NCBI GenBank assembly: GCA_947168935.1
Contig: CAMVNV010000018.1
Location: 1-41,977, forward strand
Direction: 5' to 3'
Source: an uncultured Butyrivibrio sp.
GTDB taxonomy: Bacteria > Bacillota > Clostridia > Lachnospirales > Lachnospiraceae
Length of the DNA: 41,977 nucleotides
The translations under genes and the position numbers were made by a program. Shown one piece after another: positions 35,220 through 41,977 of the stretch (position 1 is the first letter of the stretch; every line of letters begins with the position of its first letter). The notes under the pieces are model-generated. The model searched no databases, was not told the origin of the DNA, and was given only the letters and a program-made list of their open reading frames with translations.

Positions 35220-36224
35220 ATGAGCAAAAATAATAATTCACACAAAGCCGCAAAGATATCCCTGACAGTAATTCTGCTAGGGATATTTGTGTTTGTGGCA
35301 ATCATCGCACTACAATTTAATAAGGTTAAAGAGTTTCTAGGCAGCGCAGACAAAGGCACCAGCATGACGATCCTTGAAGAACCCGATTGCGGAAGCGCCT
35401 ATGAAAACGCCAAACAGACAATGGTTCAGCTCCATATCTACACAGATATTTCTGGTACAACAGACCCAGCTTTGGGAAAAGAGGATGAAGCAGAAAACCA
35501 GTCTGTCGCAGGTTCTGAAGAAAATGCTAGTGGTAAGTTTGCTGCAGATGGACAGGATATTACAGACACGGAAGAAAATGCTAGTGATAAGTCAGTTTCA
35601 GATGGACAGATAGTTGATCCCAGAATTACAGATCCAGCTATTTATGGAAGTTTTGGAAGTGGCAGTATCTGGGAATATAATGAAGACAACATTCTTGTAG
35701 TTACCAACTACCACGTAATATCCCCGGTCGTTACCAAGAAAGCCCTTGGCTATGCAGTATTCTACAACGGCGTTATATCTGAATTCACAGTAGCTGCCTT
35801 TGATGATGACGCAGACTGTGCTTTTCTTTTAATTGACTCATCCTGTATGACTAAGGAGCAGCTTGAGGATCTTCGCTGCGTAGTTCCCTACGACTACGAG
35901 AAATCTACGCTAACTGTAGAAGAACCCATGTTTGTAGTTCATTCACAGGAGATATCCCGTGAAGATATGGTGTCTTATAACACCCTTAATATGATCGCAG
36001 ATACCTCCTATGTGGGATATATTATGGACCCTTCCGTGTATGTATCAGCACTTCTTCAGGATATGCTTTATTGTAAGTGCAGCGCAGACGCGGGTATGAG
36101 CGGTGGCCCGACCTTTGATGCCTACGGTCATTATATAGGAATGCTCACAGGTGCCACAGATTCAGGCGAGACCGTAAGCGTACTTCTGTCAGATATAGAA
36201 ACAGTATATGCACAGATTCATTAA
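35220..36224 (+). CDS. membrane-anchored trypsin-like serine protease without PDZ domain
   Basis: 334 residues. A single N-terminal membrane helix (about 13-33) puts the rest outside the cell. A Ser/Glu/Asp/Asn-rich linker (about 85-140) has an imperfect duplication ('EENASGKFAADGQ' and 'EENASDKSVSDGQ'). The chymotrypsin-fold domain shows H165 ('VTNYHVI'), D199 in 'DDDADCAFLLID' and S294 ('AGMSGGPTFD'), a full triad as in DegP/HtrA, but there is no PDZ domain. The ATG comes about 10 bases after the rnpB 3' end and no Shine-Dalgarno is visible, so translation may be weak or use readthrough RNA. Confidence 0.82.
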   Translation: MSKNNNSHKAAKISLTVILLGIFVFVAIIALQFNKVKEFLGSADKGTSMTILEEPDCGSAYENAKQTMVQLHIYTDISGTTDPALGKEDEAENQSVAGSEENASGKFAADGQDITDTEENASDKSVSDGQIVDPRITDPAIYGSFGSGSIWEYNEDNILVVTNYHVISPVVTKKALGYAVFYNGVISEFTVAAFDDDADCAFLLIDSSCMTKEQLEDLRCVVPYDYEKSTLTVEEPMFVVHSQEISREDMVSYNTLNMIADTSYVGYIMDPSVYVSALLQDMLYCKCSADAGMSGGPTFDAYGHYIGMLTGATDSGETVSVLLSDIETVYAQIH

Positions 36225-36253
36225 GCTCTACCTATTCATGGTCGCTTGCCTGC

Positions 36254-36282
36254 TTTACTAGACTAAAGGAATATGTTATAAT
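36254..36282 (+). promoter_or_regulatory. promoter of hisS
   Basis: TTTACT (36254-36259), 17 bases, TATAAT (36277-36282), giving a leader of about 55 bases. No T-box is seen. Confidence 0.7.
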
Positions 36283-36344
36283 TTGCCACTAGTGGAATTT
36301 TATAGCCCTAAATAATCAACAAATAGAAAGAAGAGGAAATATTC

Positions 36345-37610
36345 ATGGCTCTTATTAAAAAGCCCGTAACAGGAATGAGAGACGTACTCCCTGCAGAAAT
36401 GCAGCTTCGTGACTACGTTATAGGTGTGATTAAGGAGACATACGCTAAGTATGGCTTTACAGGAATCGAGACACCATGCGTTGAGTCTCTTGCAAATCTT
36501 AATTCCAAGCAGGGTGGAGATAACGAAAAGCTTATATTCAAGATCATGAAAAGAGGCGAAAAGCTTCGTCTTGCAGAAGCTAAAGAGGAGAATGATCTCA
36601 CAGATTCAGGTCTTCGTTATGATCTTACAGTACCGCTTGTTCGTTTCTATGCTAACCATGCCAATGAACTTCCGTCTCCTTTTAAGGCACTGCAGATGGG
36701 ATATGTATGGAGAGCAGATCGTCCCCAGAAGGGAAGATATCGCCAGTTCATGCAGTGTGATATAGATATTCTTGGTGAGCCTTCTAATCTTGCAGAGATA
36801 GAGCTTATCCTTGCTACAACTTCAACACTTGGAAAGCTTGGCTTTAAGGGATTCCAGATTCGTATCAACGACAGAAGGATCCTTAAAGACATGGCTGCAT
36901 ACGCAGGTTTTTCAGAAGAATCTTATGACTCAGTATTCATCACAGTTGACAAGATGGACAAGATCGGTCTTGAAGGCGTAGAAGCTGAGCTTATTGAGAA
37001 CGGATATTCTAAAGAGTCAGTAGACAAGTACCTTGGACTTTTCAAAGGACTTGAAGTAAATAAAGGAATTGAAGGCCTTAAGTTCCTTGCAGAAACTCTC
37101 GGTGACTTCCTTGAAGAGGATGCAAGACTTAACCTAGAAGAGATCATTTCAAGCGTAGATGCTAACAAGGCAGCAGAGTTTGAGATGGTATTTGATCCTA
37201 CACTCGTTCGTGGAATGAGCTACTATACAGGTACTATTTTCGAGATCGCTATGCCACAGTACGGCGGAAGCTGCGGTGGCGGCGGACGTTATGACAAGAT
37301 GGTAGGCAAGTTCCTTGGTCAGGATACACCTGCCTGCGGATTCTCGATCGGATTTGAGCGTATCATTATGATCATGATGGATGAAGGATTCAAGATCCCT
37401 GGCGCATCCGACAAGACAGCATACCTTATCGAAAAAGGTATCAAGGGTGAAATGCTTTCAGATATCCTTGGACAGGCTCAGGAGGCTCGTAAGAACGGTG
37501 AGCAGATCCTTGTTGTTCGCATGAACAAAAATAAGAAGTTCCAGAAGCAGGCACTTGAAGAGCAGGGTTATACTAACTTTAAGGAATTCTACAAGAATCC
37601 ATTAAACTAA
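36345..37610 (+). CDS. hisS: histidyl-tRNA synthetase
   Basis: 421 residues, class II. Charges tRNA-His. It has N-terminal 'GMRDVLP', motif 2 region 'RYDLTVPLVRF' and 'YVWRADRPQKGRYRQFMQCDID', the histidine-binding 'RGMSYYTGTIFE', and motif 3 'SCGGGGRYD' and 'CGFSIGFERI'. The C-terminal anticodon-binding part is short and divergent ('EQILVVRMNKNKKFQKQAL'), so HisZ-like or clade-specific function should be kept in mind, but all catalytic histidine-site motifs are present and no his operon is near. The Shine-Dalgarno is AGAGGAAA. Confidence 0.92.
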   Translation: MALIKKPVTGMRDVLPAEMQLRDYVIGVIKETYAKYGFTGIETPCVESLANLNSKQGGDNEKLIFKIMKRGEKLRLAEAKEENDLTDSGLRYDLTVPLVRFYANHANELPSPFKALQMGYVWRADRPQKGRYRQFMQCDIDILGEPSNLAEIELILATTSTLGKLGFKGFQIRINDRRILKDMAAYAGFSEESYDSVFITVDKMDKIGLEGVEAELIENGYSKESVDKYLGLFKGLEVNKGIEGLKFLAETLGDFLEEDARLNLEEIISSVDANKAAEFEMVFDPTLVRGMSYYTGTIFEIAMPQYGGSCGGGGRYDKMVGKFLGQDTPACGFSIGFERIIMIMMDEGFKIPGASDKTAYLIEKGIKGEMLSDILGQAQEARKNGEQILVVRMNKNKKFQKQALEEQGYTNFKEFYKNPLN

Positions 37611-37651
37611 AAAACGCATTTTGAATCATAGATTCTAAAATGTTTTATTTT

Positions 37652-37712
37652 AAAAACAGGATTCTGGCATATATGATCAATGGCTGATCTGTATGCTGGA
37701 ATCCTGTTTTTT
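37652..37712 (+). terminator. bidirectional terminator between hisS and the Sfp-type gene
   Basis: A long stem (AAAACAGGATTCTGGCATA region with TATGCTGGAATCCTGTTTT, a few mismatches) has T-runs on both strands. An extra weaker hairpin at 37616-37645 precedes it. Confidence 0.88.
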
Positions 37713-37764
37713 GTAAGCCCTTTTCATTGAGCCTTTAATTCTATTTTTATTATCTAAGAAAAAA

Positions 37765-38463
37765 TCATTGCCTGCAAACATAGCAGGTATATCCTTCAGG
37801 GCATACCTGTTTTTCCAGCCTTGCAAGGATATTTCCGTCTAAATCTGTTACCACATCCCTGACGATATCCGCATTGAAATTAGACATGCCGTACGATAGC
37901 CCCTTTCCATCACACTTTATAAAAGCCTCTTTAGCAGACCATATCAGGTAAAAAAGCTCTTCTTTTTGAGAGTCGCTTTCCGCGCTAGCGATAAGATCAT
38001 TCTCGAGCTCAGTATAAAAGCGCTTTGCGATCTTTAAGATATTTTTTCTGTCTTTTGCCTGAATATCAATTCCAATCCGTGAACATACCTTAGAATCAGC
38101 TACCACAACAGCCGCATACGAACCAGAATGAGATATGGAAAAAAGAATATCAGGAGCATCAGGAAGATAAGGTTTTCCGGATTCTTCAGATTCAATATTT
38201 AAAGGAAATACAATGTTCGTTAGATCAGGACAGCTTCCATCTTGAACATCACCTTGAGAATATTTTTTTAGTATATCAGTAAGAAGCAAGGTGCCAGCCA
38301 TGCTACGAAGCCTGTCATCCTCGTTTTTGAAGCGAAGAAGGCGTTTCTTTCGTACATCGCTGATATGTGCAAGGTAAGAAGCATACCGCTCCTCAAATCC
38401 TGCAGTGGCCATCTCTTGCGTGCTATCTTTAAAATTGTTAATATTTGAATAGTAAGTTTTCAT
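37765..38463 (-). CDS. 4'-phosphopantetheinyl transferase, Sfp type
   Basis: 232 residues. Attaches phosphopantetheine from CoA to carrier proteins. It has 'LFSISHSGSYAAVVVA', the metal motif 'RIGIDIQ' (D133) and 'WSAKEAFIKCDGKGLS' (E179, K183). The length and two-lobed layout fit Sfp rather than AcpS. No carrier-protein or NRPS/PKS gene is in the window. It is divergent from the CNNM gene, with only 45 bases between starts; no strong Shine-Dalgarno is seen. Confidence 0.92.
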   Translation of the reverse strand: MKTYYSNINNFKDSTQEMATAGFEERYASYLAHISDVRKKRLLRFKNEDDRLRSMAGTLLLTDILKKYSQGDVQDGSCPDLTNIVFPLNIESEESGKPYLPDAPDILFSISHSGSYAAVVVADSKVCSRIGIDIQAKDRKNILKIAKRFYTELENDLIASAESDSQKEELFYLIWSAKEAFIKCDGKGLSYGMSNFNADIVRDVVTDLDGNILARLEKQVCPEGYTCYVCRQ

Positions 38464-38508
38464 AATAATTATTTTATCAGAATTTCTTGTTCAGGAGGCA
38501 TTTTTCAC

Positions 38509-39858
38509 ATGCAATTAACCAAGGGGTCTATTATAGAGCTGGTAGTACTTATGATATTGCTGGTATTATCCTCGTTTTTCTCAGGAGCGGAATCCGCTTT
38601 CTCCACAGTTAACAGAATAGCGATCAAGTCCCTTACTGATGAAGACAATGCTAGAGCTAAAAGAGCTGGTGTAGTGCTTTATATCCTTGATAATTACCAG
38701 AAATTCCTTTCCACGATCCTTCTTGGCAATAACATAGTCAACCTTTCTGCATCCGCCCTTATGACAGTAGTCATAACCAAGATCTTTGGCAGTGCCATGG
38801 TAGGCGTTGGAACAGGAATCCTTACTGTTTTGATCCTTATTTTTGGCGAAATAACGCCAAAATCAGCAGCTACAGCCCAGTCGCAGAAGACCTGCCTTCG
38901 CTATGCTTATGTGATCAGATTTTTGATGGTCATATTCACTCCTTTAGTAGTAATAGTAGATGCCCTTGCAGGCATCGTTCTTGGAGCGCTTCACATCGAC
39001 AGAGATGTCCGCAAAGCCATAACAGAGAAGGAACTCAGGACCTACGTTGACGCAAGCCATGAAGACGGCGTTATAGAATCTGAAGAAAAAGAGATGATAA
39101 TCAACGTGTTCGATTTTGGTGATACAGTGGCTAAAGACGTCATGATCCCAAGGATCGACATGTCCTGCGTATCAGCAGATGCTGATTATGATGAAGTCAA
39201 ATCCGTTTTCCACAAGGATATGTATACACGAATTCCCGTTTATGAAGATAATCAGGATAATATCATTGGACTTATCAATATAAAGGATATTTTCTTTGTA
39301 AAAGACAAGGAGAATTTCCACGTTAAGAACTATCTTAGAAAAGCATATTATACCTACGAATTTAAAAAGACAGCAGACCTCATGGAAGAGATGCGTGCCA
39401 AAGCCTACAACGTAGCCTTTGTCTTGTCTGAATATGGAACAACTGTTGGAATGATCACTCTTGAGGACCTTCTTGAAGAAATCGTTGGTGAGATACGAGA
39501 TGAGTATGACCAGGACGAAGCTCTCCAGATAAGAGACCTTGGCGATGGTAAATATCTTATTGAAGGTGCTATGAAGCTGGATGACATCAACAACGCCCTT
39601 CATACTGACTTTGAAAGTGAAGACTATGATTCAATTGGCGGTCTCATGATAGGACAGCTGGACAGACTCCCTTACAACAGAGAAGTAGTTAAGCTTGAAA
39701 ACGGAATTACGCTTGCTGTAAGAGGTATTCAGCAGCACAGAATTATGAAAGTTCTTATGACACTTCCACCTGAACTAAGGCATGAACCAAAGGACGAATC
39801 AAAAGAATCTGAATCAGAAGATTCCAAAGATATATCCGACAATGGATCAGAAGAATAG
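38509..39858 (+). CDS. CNNM/CorC-type (DUF21-CBS) membrane protein
   Basis: 449 residues. An N-terminal DUF21 membrane domain (about 1-180) has 'SSFFSGAESAFSTVNR' and 'LIFGEITPKSAA'. A CBS pair (about 205-335) begins 'AKDVMIPRIDM' and includes 'RIPVYEDNQDNIIGLINIKDIF'. A CorC_HlyC transporter-associated domain (about 345-425) has 'GKYLIEGAMKLDDIN'. The tail is Ser/Glu/Asp-rich. The family is linked to magnesium or cobalt efflux; some members were named haemolysins. AGGAGG lies 11 bases before the ATG. Confidence 0.93.
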   Translation: MQLTKGSIIELVVLMILLVLSSFFSGAESAFSTVNRIAIKSLTDEDNARAKRAGVVLYILDNYQKFLSTILLGNNIVNLSASALMTVVITKIFGSAMVGVGTGILTVLILIFGEITPKSAATAQSQKTCLRYAYVIRFLMVIFTPLVVIVDALAGIVLGALHIDRDVRKAITEKELRTYVDASHEDGVIESEEKEMIINVFDFGDTVAKDVMIPRIDMSCVSADADYDEVKSVFHKDMYTRIPVYEDNQDNIIGLINIKDIFFVKDKENFHVKNYLRKAYYTYEFKKTADLMEEMRAKAYNVAFVLSEYGTTVGMITLEDLLEEIVGEIRDEYDQDEALQIRDLGDGKYLIEGAMKLDDINNALHTDFESEDYDSIGGLMIGQLDRLPYNREVVKLENGITLAVRGIQQHRIMKVLMTLPPELRHEPKDESKESESEDSKDISDNGSEE

Positions 39859-39891
39859 AAGAATGTGTTATACCTGCTGATCCTTGGCAAT

Positions 39892-39966
39892 AAAAAGCTG
39901 CAGACGTTTAATCTCAATGTCATCTTAACTTAATGACATTGACGTTTAAGCGACTGCAGCTTTTTT
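39892..39966 (+). terminator. long two-part terminator hairpin after the CNNM gene
   Basis: Outer stem AAAAAGCTGCAG with CTGCAGCTTTTTT, inner stem CAATGTCAT with ATGACATTG, ending in a six-T run. Confidence 0.85.
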
Positions 39967-39991
39967 GACACTAAATTAATAATATGATGTA

Positions 39992-40209
39992 GGTGTCAAA
40001 AGTACCTTTTGACACCTTATGACGGTCGGATTGTTCCGTTTCTACGAAACTCCCACATCTACGTTCCACTCCGGTCGGCGCAAAGCAGACATCCCCCGGA
40101 TGTCTTGCGCCCTCAAACATTCACAAATCCGCACTACGTGCTACTTTGCTCATGTTTTGCGGGTCTCAAAGTCAAAAAGCTTATCATGCAAGCATGAACG
40201 CATTTTGAC
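39992..40209 (+). repeat. hairpin-rich, GC-richer noncoding element
   Basis: It starts with a perfect 11-bp hairpin (39992-40002 with 40006-40016), followed by a larger one in which GGCGCA and AGACATCC pair with GGATGTCT and TGCGCC (about 40077-40111). It ends with a stem around CATGC/GCATG enclosed by GTCAAAA (40171-40177) and TTTTGAC (40203-40209). Both ends carry TCAAAA/TTTTGA-type inverted arms. Base composition is higher in C than the neighbours. It may be a dispersed MITE-like repeat or a structured RNA; I could not decide. Confidence 0.5.
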
Positions 40210-40260
40210 CTTTTGCCCCTGTCATCATAATATAGTTACAGCTAAATCTTAACGATTATA

Positions 40261-41400
40261 TTAGTCATTGAATATAGTTCTAACATTAATACCGTTAACT
40301 TCAACATGATCATCAACCTTAATGACAATACACTGTCTACCGTCAATGATCCTTGTTTCTACGAGGTCAGTTCTGTCAGGATTGACTCTGATCTCAACAT
40401 CAGGAGTCTCAATCTCAAACTTTCTGTTGTTTACGATGTTGCTAGCAAGAAGAGGATAATCCTCATTTTCGCCAATACAGTTCTCGTAGTTCTTATTAAA
40501 GCTCTCCATGTTACGTTCAGGAACACCGGCATCCTGGAGAAGGCTTCTAAGATCCTCTTTTCCAATAGTAAGAGGAGTCTGGTCCTCAGCATGATCCTCG
40601 ATCATCTGCTCAAGATTCTCGTGAAGAGTCTTAAGAGTGTCGTAGCTTCCTTCCTCGCCGATAGTATCAGTAATAATAGCATTAAAGGTATCCTTCTGAT
40701 CAGGCGCTGACATAGGAGGCCTTCCGCCAAATAAAGCAGTAATGAATTCAGGCTGCAGGTCCTCAGGCTTCTTGGTGAAGTAGAGCATGTTGTGAATATC
40801 TGTGTTTCTATCGATAAAAGCAGGGAATAACATACCCTTAGTAGGCGCATCAACAACCCAGTCTCTGAATCTGTCTTCGATACGATTGTCAGTTTCATTA
40901 TATCCAAGACCAGCCTTAGAAAGCTTTACAGGACAGATGCTGCACAAAATGAAGTCGTATACATCAGTAGAAGCGTCATCATTTTCAATATGATCACTTG
41001 TAACACCAGGAATATCATAAACTGCATGAACCAGAATGATGTAGTAGTTTTCAGCATTAACATAGTTGGCAATAACTCTGTCATAGAATTCATCAACAAG
41101 AGAATCATCCTCAAGATGAGTATCGCGAAGCGCCAGAAGGAAGTTCTGAGTTCCTCCCTCAAGCTCCTGGTCCATAGGGAATTCAAGCGGGATAAGATTC
41201 TTACCTATAGTACCTGTAAGAGTGTGCTTGAAGATATCGAGATATTTGTACATCTCTTCTTCAGGAATTGAACCGAAAGCTCTTTTATCAACCATAAGCT
41301 TATTCTTCTCATGATCTACATAACATCCGCAGATGCGATCTATAGTACATCTGTCAGGACTAAACTGTTTCTTTATTTCTACTATTTCAGCTTTATTCAT
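40261..41400 (-). CDS. DUF4317 family protein of unknown function
   Basis: 379 residues, cytoplasmic. The start 'MNKAEIVEIKKQFSPDRCTIDRICGCYVD' and the segments 'LLALRDTHLEDDSLVDEFYDRVI', 'CPVKLSKAGLGYN' and 'VVDAPTKGMLFPAFIDR' fit the DUF4317 family as I know it from Lachnospiraceae. No enzymatic motif is visible. A very strong AGGAGGAG Shine-Dalgarno precedes the ATG. It is monocistronic, and its 3' end lies 51 bases from the repeat-like element. Confidence 0.82.
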   Translation of the reverse strand: MNKAEIVEIKKQFSPDRCTIDRICGCYVDHEKNKLMVDKRAFGSIPEEEMYKYLDIFKHTLTGTIGKNLIPLEFPMDQELEGGTQNFLLALRDTHLEDDSLVDEFYDRVIANYVNAENYYIILVHAVYDIPGVTSDHIENDDASTDVYDFILCSICPVKLSKAGLGYNETDNRIEDRFRDWVVDAPTKGMLFPAFIDRNTDIHNMLYFTKKPEDLQPEFITALFGGRPPMSAPDQKDTFNAIITDTIGEEGSYDTLKTLHENLEQMIEDHAEDQTPLTIGKEDLRSLLQDAGVPERNMESFNKNYENCIGENEDYPLLASNIVNNRKFEIETPDVEIRVNPDRTDLVETRIIDGRQCIVIKVDDHVEVNGINVRTIFND

Positions 41401-41763
41401 TGAAATCTCCTCCTCGAAATTATTAAAGACATAAATGGTATTAAATAGAACTGTCTGTTATATAAGAACATACATCTTGGTCTGGAAAAAGAAATATGAT
41501 CCTCATGCATTAGACAATGCATTAACCATTTTAACATATTACAAAGAGTAAAAAGAAGTAGCGTAATAAATGAATCCTGATTTATAAGAAGTCGTAATAT
41601 AAAGAACACAGACCTGATTATGAAAAAATTAAGATGAAAAATGATCATAGATAAAAAATGGGGGTAAAGCAGATAAATAGACGCTTTTAGTGGAAAATAA
41701 AACCAAAAACTAACGCTTTTTAGATAAAACGCTTATTATAATAACGATTTATGAAAAAAGTGT

Positions 41764-41793
41764 TTGACACAGACCCCTATATAGTCATATAAT
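41764..41793 (+). promoter_or_regulatory. strong promoter P1 at the right edge
   Basis: Full consensus TTGACA (41764-41769) and TATAAT (41788-41793), 18-base spacer, with an A/T-rich region upstream that could serve as an UP element. The preceding 360 bases (41401-41760) hold no gene that I can support. Confidence 0.85.
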
Positions 41794-41876
41794 CAATTTC
41801 GCTGTCGCAAATAAAACAGCTTTCACTGAGGACCGGGAGGCCACTCATAGAGCTGATTTGATAGCAAAAAAAGTTC

Positions 41877-41904
41877 TTGACAAATAAAAGCAACGAGTTA
41901 AAAT
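41877..41904 (+). promoter_or_regulatory. strong promoter P2 at the right edge
   Basis: TTGACA (41877-41882), 16 bases, TAAAAT (41899-41904). It is preceded by a run of seven A. Two such promoters in tandem with a leader but no ribosome site suggest an rRNA or tRNA operon beyond 41977. Confidence 0.75.
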
Positions 41905-41977
41905 ATAACACGTTGCGGCAGACAAAAGCCAAGACACAAGAGCTTCTAAAGCAACTAAATAGAAGCACTTGAAGCAC

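Noticed and set aside
36345-37610. HisZ, the regulatory subunit of ATP phosphoribosyltransferase
   Set aside because: The histidine-binding and motif 2 and 3 residues of a real synthetase are all present, and there is no histidine operon next to it.
40009-40252. Two overlapping short frames in the hairpin-rich element
   Set aside because: No ribosome site, and the composition follows the inverted repeats rather than codon use.
41397-41977. Minus-strand frames at the right edge
   Set aside because: They have unusual, very hydrophobic or Cys/Phe-rich composition and cover the tandem promoters, so they are not convincing genes.

Overview
The window looks like chromosomal DNA from a low-to-mid GC Firmicute of the family Lachnospiraceae, probably Butyrivibrio, Pseudobutyrivibrio or a close relative. 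The support is the dgt-dnaG-rpoD block, the TGS-uridine kinase fusion, DUF4317 and DUF6465-type proteins, a class A RNase P RNA, a rumen-style alpha-galactosidase and CE12 esterase, and strong use of CTT and CCT codons matched by tRNA-Leu(AAG) and tRNA-Pro(AGG). The genus is an inference. I saw no prophage, insertion sequence or CRISPR array.

Left part (1-9326): the 3' end of a TetR-like regulator; a cytoplasmic GH36 alpha-galactosidase; a small DUF1858 redox-type protein; and, on the minus strand, a TetM-like ribosomal GTPase fused to a YacP/Rae1-type NYN nuclease. Next come tRNA-Pro(AGG) on the minus strand, a CIRCE-controlled mecA-like adaptor gene, a ureohydrolase gene and three tRNA-Leu genes (AAG, CAG, AAG). 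A possible structured leader with no recognised class follows.

Pilus island (9327-20284): a coiled-coil protein, a catalytically intact signal peptidase I, a 1616-residue LPSTG adhesin, an LPSTG backbone pilin, a class C sortase, an LPQTG minor pilin and a second sortase whose start appears frameshifted. Hairpins lie at three of the cistron junctions, which may set the ratio of subunits.

Housekeeping block (20395-26676): a protein with six proline-punctuated 11-residue repeats, a small unknown protein, dgt, dnaG, rpoD with a histone-H1-like N-terminal extension, and a YczE/YitT-type membrane protein, closed by a terminator. A convergent CE12 esterase with SLH-like repeats but no signal peptide follows on the minus strand.

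Right part (28923-41977): a tight operon with two hypB paralogues, hypA, dtd, an acylphosphatase gene, trmK, a Nif3-family gene and a nucleoside kinase gene. Then come rnpB, a membrane-anchored trypsin-like protease gene directly on its 3' end, hisS, a convergent Sfp-type phosphopantetheinyl transferase gene, a CNNM/CorC-type membrane protein gene, a hairpin-rich repeat-like element, a DUF4317 gene, and two strong tandem promoters that fire out of the right edge, probably into an rRNA or tRNA operon.
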